From NCBI RefSeq assembly GCF_014638995.1, contig NZ_BMFR01000005.1, positions 62,001-126,000 of the forward strand: a DNA stretch of 64,000 nt, given 5' to 3'. The DNA is from Virgibacillus oceani (GTDB lineage Bacteria; Bacillota; Bacilli; Bacillales; Amphibacillaceae). The notes under the pieces were generated by a model that worked only from the letters and a program-made list of their open reading frames with translations, did no database searches and was not told the origin of the DNA. Shown one piece after another: positions 7,224 to 16,297 of the stretch. Position numbers and translations under genes: made by a program. The number at the start of each line of letters is the position of its first letter. Position 1 is the first letter of the stretch.

Positions 7224-8760
7224 TGCGGCGGTTGGATCGTATTTTTGATTTTTGGATCGTATTTGGATGGTTTCCGCTCGTATTTTCCCTAATTTGGATC
7301 GTATTTTTAAAAATCGGATCGTATTCTTTCGTAATTGGACCGTATTGCCATAATTTAGGAGAACATTGACTGAGAAAATTACTTTATTGACTTGTTCATA
7401 AATGGAGGTAATCAAAATGAGAGTGTTAATCGCATGTGGCACGGCGGTTGGATCGTATTTTTGATTTTTGGATCGTATTTTTAAAAATCGGATCGTATTC
7501 TTTCGTAATTGGATCGTATTGTCATAATTTAGGAGAACATTGACTGAGAAAATTACTTTATTGACTTGTTCATAAATGGAGGGGTAATCAAAATGGGAGT
7601 TAGACCGCATGCAGCGCGGCGGTCGGATCGTATTTTTGATTTTTGGATCGTATTCGGAGGGTTTCCGCTCGTATTTTGCCTAATTTGGATCGTATTTTTA
7701 AAAATCGGATCGTATTCCTATGTAATTGGATCGTATTGCCATTATTTAGGAGAAATTCGCCCGATATACGTTATGACTTGTTCATAAAAAGCGAACCAGA
7801 CCAAAATGGGAGTTAGACCGCATGCGGCACGGCGGTTGGATCGTATTTTTGATTTTTGGATCGTATTCGGAGGGTTTCCGCTCGTATTTTCCCTAATTTG
7901 GATCGTATTTTTAAAAATCGGATCGTATTCTTTCGTAATTGGATCGTATTGCCATAATTCAGGAGAACATTGACTGAGAAAATTACTTTATTGACTTGTT
8001 CATAACTGGAGGGGTAATCAAAATGGGAGTTAGACCGCATGCGGCGCAGCGGTTGGATCGTATTTTTGATTTTTGGATCGTATTTGGATGATTTCCGCTC
8101 GTATTTTCCCTAATTTGGATCGTATTTTAAAAAAACGGATCGTATTCTCTTGTAATTGGATCATATTTCCATTATTTAGGAGAACTTTGACTGAGAAAAT
8201 TACTTTATTGACTTGATCATAAATGGAGGGGTAATCAAAATGAGAGTGTTAATCGCATGCGGCACGGCGGCCGGATCGTATTCTCTTGTAATTGGATCAT
8301 ATTTCCATTATTCAGGAGAACTTTGACTGAGAAAATTACTTTATTGACTTGTTCATAACTGGAGGGGTAATCAAAATGGGAGTTAGACCGCATGCGGCGC
8401 GGCGGTCGGATCGTATTTTTGATTTTTGGATTGTATTTGAATGGTTTCCGCTCGTATTTTCCCTAATTTGGATCGTATTTTTAAACATCGGATCGTATTC
8501 TTTCGTAATTGGATCGTATTGCCATAATTTAGGAGAACATTGACTGAGAAAATTACTTTATTGACTTGTTCATAACTGGAGGGGTAATCAAAATGGGAGT
8601 TAGACCGCATGCGGCGCAGCGGTCGGATCGTATTTTTGATTTTTGGATCGTATTCGGAGGGTTTCCGCTCGTATTTCCCCCAATTTGGATCGTATTTTTA
8701 AAAATCGGATCGTATTCTTTCATAATTGGATCGTATTGCTATAATTTAGGTAATGCAATG
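7224..8760. repeat. Eight-unit array of phased GGATCGTATT repeats
   Basis: Eight tandem units have a basic period of about 217 bp; first sites are at 7234, 7450, 7625, 7838, 8055, 8272, 8408 and 8625. A full unit holds six copies of the motif with steps of 20, 22, 20, 20 and 21 bp (for example 7838, 7858, 7880, 7900, 7920, 7941). The third copy is always GCTCGTATT. Units two and six are internally shortened to four and two copies, and the remaining sites keep the 20-21 bp step. Between rows lies a conserved 90-bp segment with TTGACT repeats, GGAGGGG and an ATG. The minus strand gives repeated frames of about 75 codons, which I regard as by-products. Confidence 0.88.
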
Positions 8761-8795
8761 CAGGGAAACAACTGCATTGTGTAAATACGAATACA

Positions 8796-8828
8796 TAAAA
8801 AAGAAAGCTAATCAACATGTGATTTAGC
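8796..8828 (-). terminator. Terminator of the arabinose ABC operon
   Basis: GCTAAATC and GATTAGC form a short stem on the minus strand, followed by TTTCTTTTTTAT, 22 bp past the permease stop. Confidence 0.65.
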
Positions 8829-8850
8829 CTCCCCTTATACTCACTTTTAC

Positions 8851-10008
8851 TTATTTATTTTTATTCAACACATCAAACGCAACAGCGCCTAATAAGACTA
8901 GACCTTTAATTGCTTGCTGCCAATCAATACCAATACCCATTAAGGACATACCATTGTTAAGAACACCCATTACTAACGCACCAATTACGGCTCCAAATAC
9001 TGTTCCAACTCCCCCGGTAAAGGAAGCCCCACCAATAACTGCTGCTGCAATTGCATCTAATTCAAATAAATTACCTGCCTGAGGTGTAGCCGCATTAAGC
9101 CGTCCAGCAAAGATAAGGCCACACAAAGCTGACAAAACACCCATATTGATAAAAACTAAAAACTTAACTTTTTTTGTTTTAATACCTGATAACTGTGCTG
9201 CATTTACATTTCCACCAACGGCATAAATGTGTCTGCCTTGCACTGTGTTATTCATTACATACGTATAACCAATAATTAAAAGTGCTAAAATAATTAACAC
9301 ATATGGAATTCCTTCGTAAAGAGCTAATACATATGTAAAAATATTTATTACAGCTACTAATACGATTAGTTTAGTTATAAATAGCGGCGTGTTTGCTACT
9401 TTCAAATTATACTTTAGTTCATTTCTGCGGTATCTTATTTCATGAATGATGTATAAAACTGATACTATTACACCTACTAATAATGTAAATAGTTGAAACT
9501 GCCCGCCCCCTAGTATATCCGGCAAGAAATCAGAACTCATTTTACGGAATCCATCAGGAAACGGTGCAATAGTTTGACCGTCTAATACAACCAATGTTAG
9601 TCCCCTGAATAATAACATTCCAGCGAGGGTAACAATGAATGATGGTATATTAACATAGGCAACCCAGAATCCCTGCCATGCCCCAATTACAGCACCAATC
9701 AATAAACATATAAGGATACTCGCAAATACTGACAATTCGGATTGTACCATCAGTACTCCAGCAATTGCTCCAACAAACGCTGCCACGGAGCCAACTGACA
9801 AATCAATTTCCCCTGTTATGATGATTAACATCATCCCAATCGCCAGGACGATTATGTAACTATTTTGCATAATAATGTTTGTAACGTTTAAAGGCTGTAA
9901 TAAAATTCCCCCAGTCAATATTTGGAATAAAATCACAATCCCTACTAAAGCAATGATCATACCAAACCTTCTGATATTTTCACTTAGTAGATGTTTAATT
10001 GCATCCAT
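8851..10008 (-). CDS. mmsB: CUT2 sugar ABC permease (GguB/MmsB type)
   Basis: This is the membrane subunit of a ribose/xylose/arabinose-class importer. Its 385 residues are longer than RbsC, as in the GguB/MmsB/XylH group, with about ten hydrophobic segments. ITGEIDLSVGSVAAFVG near residue 65 and AAAVIGGASFTGGVGTVFGA near residue 325 are CUT2 permease hallmarks. It is the third gene behind the binding protein and ATPase, with only a few bases between it and the ATPase gene. The operon is driven by a promoter with AraR boxes, so I infer L-arabinose as the main substrate. Confidence 0.88.
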   Translation of the reverse strand: MDAIKHLLSENIRRFGMIIALVGIVILFQILTGGILLQPLNVTNIIMQNSYIIVLAIGMMLIIITGEIDLSVGSVAAFVGAIAGVLMVQSELSVFASILICLLIGAVIGAWQGFWVAYVNIPSFIVTLAGMLLFRGLTLVVLDGQTIAPFPDGFRKMSSDFLPDILGGGQFQLFTLLVGVIVSVLYIIHEIRYRRNELKYNLKVANTPLFITKLIVLVAVINIFTYVLALYEGIPYVLIILALLIIGYTYVMNNTVQGRHIYAVGGNVNAAQLSGIKTKKVKFLVFINMGVLSALCGLIFAGRLNAATPQAGNLFELDAIAAAVIGGASFTGGVGTVFGAVIGALVMGVLNNGMSLMGIGIDWQQAIKGLVLLGAVAFDVLNKNK

Positions 10009-10011
10009 TTG

Positions 10012-11544
10012 TTAGGACCCCCAACCTTCTGTCATATATTTCATCAGAATTTCCTGATTTGCATTTTCTCTATTAATTTCTCCAGTAATTTTACCTTCTG
10101 ATAATGTATAAATTCGATCACACATTCCTAAGAGCTCTGGTAGTTCAGAAGAAATCATTATGATAGATTTTCCATTTTCTACTAACTCATTAATAATTTT
10201 GTAAATCTCAAATTTAGCTCCCACATCAATACCACGAGTAGGTTCATCTAATATTAGAATCTCAGGATCTGTATAAATCCATTTTCCTAAAACAACTTTT
10301 TGCTGGTTTCCACCACTAAGATTAACTGTTTCCTGATTAATACTGGGAGTCTTAATATTTATTCGAGATTTTAATGACTCTGCGGCTTTAATTTCTTCGT
10401 ATGGATTAATAACATTGTTTTTTGATACCCTATTTAAGTCTGCTAGAGTAATATTGTTTTTAACACTATCTATTAAAATCAATCCGTATTCTTTACGATT
10501 TTCGGATAAATACGCAATCCCACTCTCGATAGCTTTATTTACATTTCTGACATCTATTTCTTTTCCATCTTTAAATACTTTTCCTGTGATTTTTTTACCA
10601 TAAGATTTACCGAATATACTCATTGCAAGTTCTGTTCTGCCCGCACCCATTAACCCAGCAATCCCTACTATTTCACCCTTTCTTGCATTAATGCTTACAT
10701 TATTCAATATTTGTCTTTCTACTGTTACAGGGTGATATGCAGACCAATCTTTCACCTCAAAAACAACTTCTCCTATGTTATGCTCTCTTTCAGGAAACAG
10801 ATTAGTTAAGTCCCTTCCAACCATTCCCTTAATAATGCGATCTTCACTAATATCCTTATTCGTGTTAGGTAACGTTTCAATTGTCTGACCATCACGTAAA
10901 ATCGTAATACTATCCGATACCTTTATTAATTCCTTTAACTTGTGAGAAATTAATATAGAAGTAATTCCCTGCTCTTTAAGATCAAGTAATAAATTTAGTA
11001 GATTATCACTATCTTCTTCGTTAAGAGCTGAAGTGGGTTCATCTAAAATAAGAAGTTTAACATTCTTTGATAAGGCCTTTGCAATTTCCACCAGCTGTTG
11101 TTGACCTACGCCAATATCTTTAATTTTTTCTTGTGGTGATACATTCAATCCGACTTTTTTTAGAAGTTCTTCCGTTTTCGTAATCGTTTCATTCCAATTT
11201 ACTATTCCTCTTTTAGCCCTCTCATTACCCAGAAAGATATTTTCCGCTATCGATAGTTCAGGGATCAGCGCGAGTTCTTGGTGAATAATAACGATTCCTA
11301 ATGCTTCACTTTGATTAATAGTTTTAAATTTGCAAATTTCCCCGTTCAAAACAATATCCCCGGAATAGCTTCCGAACGGATGTACACCACTTAATACTTT
11401 CATTAATGTTGACTTTCCAGCGCCGTTTTCACCTATTAAAGCGTGAATCTCTCCATTCTGCACATGCAGGTTAACATCATCTAAAGCTTTTACACCAGGA
11501 AATGTCTTTGTAATATTATTCATTTCCAATATAGTTTGAGACAC
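10012..11544 (-). CDS. mmsA: CUT2 sugar ABC ATPase (GguA/MmsA type)
   Basis: This is a double ATP-binding cassette protein that powers the importer. The first cassette has Walker [10 protein letters not shown] and a [13 protein letters not shown] signature. The second has the degenerate Walker [10 protein letters not shown] and [14 protein letters not shown], the usual asymmetry of CUT2 ATPases. The frame is open to 11553, but AGGGGG lies 10 nt before the GTG at 11544, which gives the better start (510 residues). A 15-bp hairpin separates it from the binding-protein gene. The symbol follows the multiple-monosaccharide transporter usage and should not be confused with the dehydrogenase of the same name. 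Confidence 0.88.
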   Translation of the reverse strand: MSQTILEMNNITKTFPGVKALDDVNLHVQNGEIHALIGENGAGKSTLMKVLSGVHPFGSYSGDIVLNGEICKFKTINQSEALGIVIIHQELALIPELSIAENIFLGNERAKRGIVNWNETITKTEELLKKVGLNVSPQEKIKDIGVGQQQLVEIAKALSKNVKLLILDEPTSALNEEDSDNLLNLLLDLKEQGITSILISHKLKELIKVSDSITILRDGQTIETLPNTNKDISEDRIIKGMVGRDLTNLFPEREHNIGEVVFEVKDWSAYHPVTVERQILNNVSINARKGEIVGIAGLMGAGRTELAMSIFGKSYGKKITGKVFKDGKEIDVRNVNKAIESGIAYLSENRKEYGLILIDSVKNNITLADLNRVSKNNVINPYEEIKAAESLKSRINIKTPSINQETVNLSGGNQQKVVLGKWIYTDPEILILDEPTRGIDVGAKFEIYKIINELVENGKSIIMISSELPELLGMCDRIYTLSEGKITGEINRENANQEILMKYMTEGWGS

Positions 11545-11576
11545 GATTATCACACCCCCTGAGATGAAAATAAGTA

Positions 11577-11613
11577 AGATGATTTAGCGAAAAGCAAATT
11601 CGCTAAACCATCT
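11577..11613 (-). terminator. Intercistronic hairpin between chvE and mmsA
   Basis: A 15-bp stem with a single G-U pair (core TTTAGCGAA/TTCGCTAAA) and a 7-nt loop, with no clear T-run. Its position right after the binding-protein gene matches the hairpins in the other two sugar operons. Confidence 0.6.
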
Positions 11614-11631
11614 ATTTTTATTGTGAGTTTT

Positions 11632-12708
11632 TTACTTTAAGTCATCTTCCGAATAGTACCCTGTATCTATTAAAGCTTCTTTATAATTATCGATATCAAC
11701 GGATACTGGTTCCAATAAGTAGGATGGAACAACTTTTACACCATTATCATATGTTTCTGTATCATTAACCTCAGGTTCCTTATCATTAACAACCGCGTCA
11801 CCCATTTCCACAGCTTTTTTAGCTAATTCCCTTGTATCCTTAAAGACAGTTTGTGTTTGTTCGCCAGCTATAATTGATTTTATAGACGCTAATTCTGCAT
11901 CCTGACCAGTAATGATCGGCATTGGATTACCATCATTTCCATAGCCTACAGCTTTCAATGAGGAAATAACACCTCGGCTAATGCCATCGAATGGTGAATA
12001 TACAACATCCACTTTTTCATTAGTGTAATGAGCACTTAAGAGATTATCCATACGCTTCTGCGCCTCAGCACCGCTCCATCTTAACGTTGCACCCTGTTCA
12101 AAAGTTGTCTGTCCACTTTTAACTACTAGCTTACCTTCATCAATGTATGGCTGTAATATTGACATTGCTCCGTCCCAGAAGAAGTAGGCATTGTTATCAT
12201 CAGGTGAACCTGCAAACAGCTCAATATTGAATGGACCCTTTCCTTCAGCTAATCCAAGGCTCTCTTCTATGTATTTACCTTGTTGCACTCCAACTTGGAA
12301 ATTATCAAATGTTGCATAGTAACTTACATGGTCACTATTCATAATTAAACGGTCATAAGCAATTACTGGAATTTCCTGACTTTTCGCTTGTTGCAATACA
12401 TCAGATAATGCTTCACCATCAATTGAAGCGATTACAAGTAAGTCCACACCTTTTGTAATCATGTTCTCAATCTGTGATATTTGGTTTTCAACAACATCCT
12501 GTGCGTATTGTAAATCTGTTTTATAGCCTAACTTTTCAAATTCCTCTGCCATATTTTCTCCATCTTTAACCCAGCGTTCTGATGATTTGGTTGGCATAGC
12601 TATTCCGACAAACTTCTCATCTTCCCCGCCGCCACTTGCCTTATCACTACATGCAGCCAAAGCAAAAACAAGTAACACTAGTGAAAAAAGCATACTTAAT
12701 TTCTTCAT
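11632..12708 (-). CDS. chvE: Monosaccharide-binding lipoprotein (ChvE-like)
   Basis: This is the periplasmic-type binding protein of the CUT2 importer, anchored as a lipoprotein (signal peptide ending LAAC, then a Gly/Asp/Glu linker). The type I fold is recognisable from [16 protein letters not shown] at the start, the PVIAYDRLI segment and ITGQDAE near residue 265. These fit the ChvE/XylF group that binds arabinose, xylose and galactose. It is the first gene of the operon, 210 bp downstream of a promoter carrying AraR boxes, with a cre box in the leader. Induction by arabinose and repression by preferred sugars are therefore expected. Confidence 0.88.
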   Translation of the reverse strand: MKKLSMLFSLVLLVFALAACSDKASGGGEDEKFVGIAMPTKSSERWVKDGENMAEEFEKLGYKTDLQYAQDVVENQISQIENMITKGVDLLVIASIDGEALSDVLQQAKSQEIPVIAYDRLIMNSDHVSYYATFDNFQVGVQQGKYIEESLGLAEGKGPFNIELFAGSPDDNNAYFFWDGAMSILQPYIDEGKLVVKSGQTTFEQGATLRWSGAEAQKRMDNLLSAHYTNEKVDVVYSPFDGISRGVISSLKAVGYGNDGNPMPIITGQDAELASIKSIIAGEQTQTVFKDTRELAKKAVEMGDAVVNDKEPEVNDTETYDNGVKVVPSYLLEPVSVDIDNYKEALIDTGYYSEDDLK

Positions 12709-12792
12709 GTAATTTTCCCCCTATTTTTTCTTCCTATTTAATAATATTTTAAATAGGTAAGTTCATTTGGTTAGATTTAGCAAGATTTAATT

Positions 12793-12806
12793 AGATAGCG
12801 CTTACA
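12793..12806. promoter_or_regulatory. cre box in the chvE leader
   Basis: On the minus strand TGTAAGCGCTATCT matches TGWAANCGNTNWCA at 13 of 14 positions. It lies about 85 nt upstream of the start codon and downstream of the promoter, a usual place for CcpA roadblock repression. Confidence 0.65.
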
Positions 12807-12867
12807 TTGAATTTAAACAACAATAAGCGACCCTGTATAAAATCCGCCACCTCCAACACATGAGATA

Positions 12868-12883
12868 AATCGTTCGTACATCA
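12868..12883. promoter_or_regulatory. araR operator: AraR box, weaker downstream site
   Basis: AATCGTTCGTACATCA shares the GTNCGTAC core. Its centre lies 35 bp from the stronger box at 12903-12918. Confidence 0.5.
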
Positions 12884-12902
12884 CCAATCCAAATGCAGTT
12901 CA

Positions 12903-12918
12903 TCTTGTACGTACATTT
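12903..12918. promoter_or_regulatory. araR operator: AraR box at the chvE start site
   Basis: TCTTGTACGTACATTT matches the palindromic TTGTACGTACAA core of B. subtilis AraR operators. It directly abuts the -10 box, so binding would block initiation. Confidence 0.75.
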
Positions 12919-12947
12919 ATTATAAATTATTAAAATCTATTTTGCAA
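12919..12947 (-). promoter_or_regulatory. Sigma-A promoter of chvE-mmsA-mmsB
   Basis: TTGCAA (12942-12947), a 17-bp spacer and a consensus TATAAT (12919-12924) on the minus strand. Confidence 0.8.
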
Positions 12948-12969
12948 TACGAATTTTAAGAATTTTTAT

Positions 12970-13245
12970 TCAAAGAACAAAAGCAGAGGTGCCCGTTTAG
13001 CGACGTGTGGACTGCGCTTCCTCGTCCCACAGAAAAGATTTGCCATGCAGGGTGTTTGACGTTGCCGTGCAAAGCGGCGGTTTTAGTCGAACATTCCTTT
13101 GCAGGAGATAAAGGAAACTCGGGTGAGCTAATGTGTAGATGTTGATCTTATCGTACGGAGATGAGGGAAGTCCATCAGTCGGAGAGCGCTGGAGCTGGAC
13201 GTGGCCGTTGCGGTGGTTCAGTTATTCACAGCATTCAAATTTTAT
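12970..13245. repeat. GC-rich dispersed intergenic element
   Basis: A block of about 275 bp, clearly richer in GC than its AT-rich surroundings, with no coding frame and no gene content. It starts around AAAGCAGAGGTGCCCG, contains GTTTAGCGACGTG and CCTCGTCCCACAGAAAAG, and ends around GCGCTGGAGCTGG. Its look is that of the non-coding repeats scattered in Bacillaceae genomes; there is only one copy in this window. Confidence 0.5.
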
Positions 13246-13252
13246 AGTTTTC

Positions 13253-13295
13253 TAAGCAAAAAAATAAAGCTACCTCATCTTAAATGAAATAGCTT
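13253..13295 (-). terminator. Terminator of araR
   Basis: A 12-bp stem with two G-U pairs (AAGCTATTTCAT/ATGAGGTAGCTT on the minus strand), followed by TTATTTTTTT, starting 8 bp past the araR stop. Confidence 0.85.
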
Positions 13296-13302
13296 ATTGG
13301 TA

Positions 13303-14436
13303 CTAGGAAGTAATTGTCTCTGGATTTAAGTCTTTTGTAGAGCTTCTAATTACTATGTCCGGCGAATATACAATGGATTGAACTTGTGAGCTATCCTTAT
13401 TTTTTGTACTGATTTTTGCACTGATTAAATCAATAATAGTGTTTGCTGCATCTCTCCCCATTTGACTTTTCGGATGAATAATAGAAGTTAACTTGACTTC
13501 AGAGACTTCTGATAAGGTGGAATCATCATACCCAATGATTGATAAGTCTTCAGGAACTCTAATATTATTTAAACGCAACACATCAAGTAGCTTAATAGCA
13601 AGCTCATCGTTATAGCATACCAATCCAGTTGCCTTATCCGGGTTATTAGTAGTAAGCAGTTTCTCAAGCTCTTGGATAGGCTTAGACCATTTTTCTAATG
13701 TGTTATACGTGATAATATTTTTTGGATTTAATGGTATTTTATAATGTCGATGAGCCTTCAAGAATCCCTTCATTCTCTTGGTTCCTTGCATATCATCTGT
13801 TTTAAAGCATCCAATTATTTCTTTGTGGCCAAGCTTGATTAAATGCTCCGCTTGCATAAATCCGCCTTTTTCCTCATCCATTACAACACTAATAGGCTCC
13901 AGCTCATCGTAATACGCGTTAATCATAATATAAGGAATCGACTGGCGCTCAAGATTTAAATAATAACCTATATTAGGATTAGAGTATGCACTTTTTGTTG
14001 GTTCAATAATGATTCCATCAAATTGTTGACTTAGAATTTTCTCTAAAATCCGTTTTTCATTTTCATGATCATTATTAGTACTGAATATACTCACCTGATA
14101 GCCATTTTCACTAAGGCGTGATTCAGCTCCCCTTATAATGGAGGGGAATATATAATCCGAAATATATGTCGTAATTATCGCAATGTTTTTCTGATTACTT
14201 ACATTCTGCTTCGTATCCAATGCACTTCTATCCGCGCAGAATGTACCTGATCCTTGTTCACGATACAACCATCCGGTAGTCACTAAATCACCAATGGCCA
14301 ATCGTACTGTGTGACGACTAACATCGAATTGCTTCATTAACTCGCTTTCGGAACTTATCTTCTGATGCGGAGTAAATGTACCATCAATAATCTTAGATTT
14401 AATTGCTTTTTTAACCATATTATATTTTGTTTCCAT
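13303..14436 (-). CDS. araR: Arabinose repressor AraR (GntR HTH plus LacI-type sensor)
   Basis: This is the transcriptional repressor of arabinose genes, released by L-arabinose. Residues 1-70 form a GntR winged helix (SSESELMKQFDVSRHTVRLAI, then GWLYREQGSGTF). Residues 80-370 form a LacI/GalR-like effector domain. The chimeric architecture and the 377-residue length match B. subtilis AraR (about 360). It is monocistronic, between the transporter operon and araDBA, both of which carry AraR boxes. A weak box upstream suggests autoregulation. Confidence 0.93.
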   Translation of the reverse strand: METKYNMVKKAIKSKIIDGTFTPHQKISSESELMKQFDVSRHTVRLAIGDLVTTGWLYREQGSGTFCADRSALDTKQNVSNQKNIAIITTYISDYIFPSIIRGAESRLSENGYQVSIFSTNNDHENEKRILEKILSQQFDGIIIEPTKSAYSNPNIGYYLNLERQSIPYIMINAYYDELEPISVVMDEEKGGFMQAEHLIKLGHKEIIGCFKTDDMQGTKRMKGFLKAHRHYKIPLNPKNIITYNTLEKWSKPIQELEKLLTTNNPDKATGLVCYNDELAIKLLDVLRLNNIRVPEDLSIIGYDDSTLSEVSEVKLTSIIHPKSQMGRDAANTIIDLISAKISTKNKDSSQVQSIVYSPDIVIRSSTKDLNPETITS

Positions 14437-14482
14437 TAAAACACCTCAACCGGCAAGTATTTGCACAAGATATTATTAACTC

Positions 14483-14494
14483 ATTCGTATAAGT
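14483..14494. promoter_or_regulatory. Possible AraR autoregulatory site
   Basis: ATTCGTATAAGT lies inside the imperfect palindrome AACTTATACGAATGAGTT, 47 bp before araR. The match to the TTGTACGTACAA core is poor. Confidence 0.3.
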
Positions 14495-14535
14495 TAATCA
14501 TATCATACTCCATACAATTTTATCGAATAAAGTAA

Positions 14536-14770
14536 CGAGCCTGGGACAAAAGTGTTTTAACCAAAATAAAATCCGAACATAGTTGGTGCATACATACCGC
14601 TACGGAAATACACTACGCTTTCCGCGGGCGCTGCTGAGCCTATTCCGAGCTATCGCTCTACATAGTCTCACCTAGGCTTTTTATCCCGCAGGAGTCTCCG
14701 TGTATTTCCTTCGCTAGTATGGTGAAATGTTCGGCTTTGGGTTAAACAATTTAGTTATGTCCCAGCCTCG
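14536..14770. repeat. 235-bp element bounded by inverted CTGGGACA termini
   Basis: The ends CGAGCCTGGGACA and TGTCCCAGCCTCG are inverted repeats with one mismatch. Inside, CTACGGAAATACACTACG and a partly complementary CTCCGTGTATTTCCTTCG could form a long hairpin. There is no coding frame. It resembles non-autonomous, GGCTGGGACA-ended intergenic elements of Bacillaceae. It lies just past araA and may act as its terminator. Confidence 0.65.
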
Positions 14771-14788
14771 CCAAAATTCATACAATAT

Positions 14789-16273
14789 TTATCTCCAGTA
14801 CCCTTCACTATACTTCATTTCATTCCGCAATTGACGTGGGTTTGTATCTTTGTCAATGACAATACATTCAACCCCAACCATATCAGCGAAATCATAAAGT
14901 TGATCAGTGGTAACTGCAAACGAAAATACTGTGTGATGTGCCCCACCCGCATAGATCCATGATTCTGTTGCTTCACTTAGAGAAGGTTCAGGCTTCCATA
15001 ATACTTTTGCAACTGGCAGATTTGGTGTCTCGACAGTTGATTGCTTCGCTTTTACTTCGTTGATAACAAATCGGAATCTGCCACCTAATTCGATCAGGGA
15101 AACATTAATTGCATCCCCGCCTTTCCCATCAAACACCAATCGCGCTGGATCCCCCTTTCCTCCCATGGATAGTGGACTTACCACAATCTTAGGTTTTGTG
15201 GCAGCAATAGTTGGACAAATTTCTAACATATGTGACCCAAGGATCATTTCATTTCCCGGTTCTAAGTGATACGTATAATCTTCCATAAATGATGTTCCAA
15301 CATTATTTGAAATAACTTTCATCAATCTAAGAAGTGCGGCCGTGCGCCAGTCCCCTTCACCTGCAAATCCATACCCTTGCGCCATCAATCGTTGAGCAGC
15401 AAGTCCAGGGAGCTGCTTCATTCCATGTAAATCCTCGAAATTAGTTGTAAAAGCTGTATAATTACCCACATCTAAAAATGCTTTTAATCCTAATTCGATT
15501 CTGGCTTGTTCAAGAATAGCATCCTTGAACGGTCCATCATTTTTACCAGCAGGGTCAATTTCATAAAGTTCCTGGTATTCGTTAAACAGCTCTTCCACTT
15601 GACTATCAGTAACCTGTTTCATTCGTTCAACTAAATCACCAATACCATAATAATCGACAGTCCAGCCAAATTTAATTTGAGCCTCTACTTTGTCCCCATC
15701 GGTAACCGCCACATTTCGCATGTTGTCCCCAAATCGAGCAACACGAATATTAGTACCTTCTGAATAACCAACTGCTGTTTTCATCCAATCCTTAATCTTG
15801 CTTGAAACATTCACGTCCCGCCAGTGCCCAACAACCACTTTTCTCGCCAAATTTAAACGTGTTCCAATAAACCCGTATTCCCGGTCTCCGTGTGCTGACT
15901 GATTTAAATTCATAAAGTCCATATCAATCTTATCCCACGGAATATCTCGGTTATATTGTGTATGTAAATGTAACAAAGGTTTCTGAAGTTTCGTAAGCCC
16001 TGCAATCCACATTTTTGCTGGTGAAAATGTATGCATCCATGTAATTAATCCCGCACAATTTTCATCTGAATTAGCCTTTAAACTTGTGCGTCTAATTTCT
16101 TCTGAAGTTGTTAATACAGATTTAAAAACTATTTTGTATGGAAGATTCCCTTCTTTATTTAAACCCTCTACAATTTCTTTTGAATGATTTTCTACTTCAG
16201 ATAATGCTTCATCCCCGTAAAGATGTTGACTGCCTGTAACAAACCAAAATTCATACGTATTTTTTGGTAACAT
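14789..16273 (-). CDS. araA: L-arabinose isomerase
   Basis: It converts L-arabinose to L-ribulose, the first step of arabinose catabolism. Family landmarks run through the protein: FWFVTGSQHLYG at the N terminus, TWMHTFSPAKMWIAG, the GEGDWRTAALLR metal-site region, and the GAHHTVFS segment near the C terminus. The ATG at 16273 (494 residues, as in B. subtilis) is preferred to the upstream ATG at 16288, because GGAGG lies 8 nt before it and overlaps the upstream candidate. It is the last gene of araDBA. Confidence 0.96.
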   Translation of the reverse strand: MLPKNTYEFWFVTGSQHLYGDEALSEVENHSKEIVEGLNKEGNLPYKIVFKSVLTTSEEIRRTSLKANSDENCAGLITWMHTFSPAKMWIAGLTKLQKPLLHLHTQYNRDIPWDKIDMDFMNLNQSAHGDREYGFIGTRLNLARKVVVGHWRDVNVSSKIKDWMKTAVGYSEGTNIRVARFGDNMRNVAVTDGDKVEAQIKFGWTVDYYGIGDLVERMKQVTDSQVEELFNEYQELYEIDPAGKNDGPFKDAILEQARIELGLKAFLDVGNYTAFTTNFEDLHGMKQLPGLAAQRLMAQGYGFAGEGDWRTAALLRLMKVISNNVGTSFMEDYTYHLEPGNEMILGSHMLEICPTIAATKPKIVVSPLSMGGKGDPARLVFDGKGGDAINVSLIELGGRFRFVINEVKAKQSTVETPNLPVAKVLWKPEPSLSEATESWIYAGGAHHTVFSFAVTTDQLYDFADMVGVECIVIDKDTNPRQLRNEMKYSEGYWR

Positions 16274-16297
16274 GATGTCATCCTCCATATTTTTTTA

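Noticed and set aside
7215-8610. Family of 75-131 residue proteins on the minus strand of the array
   Set aside because: The frames exist only because the repeat lacks stops in that direction. There is no ribosome site, and the motif is read in shifting frames.
7224-8760. CRISPR array
   Set aside because: The repeated word is only 10 bp, the intervals are 10-12 bp and themselves repeated, and no cas genes are present.
14536-14770. Insertion sequence
   Set aside because: The inverted ends suggest mobility, but 235 bp with no transposase frame can only be a non-autonomous element.
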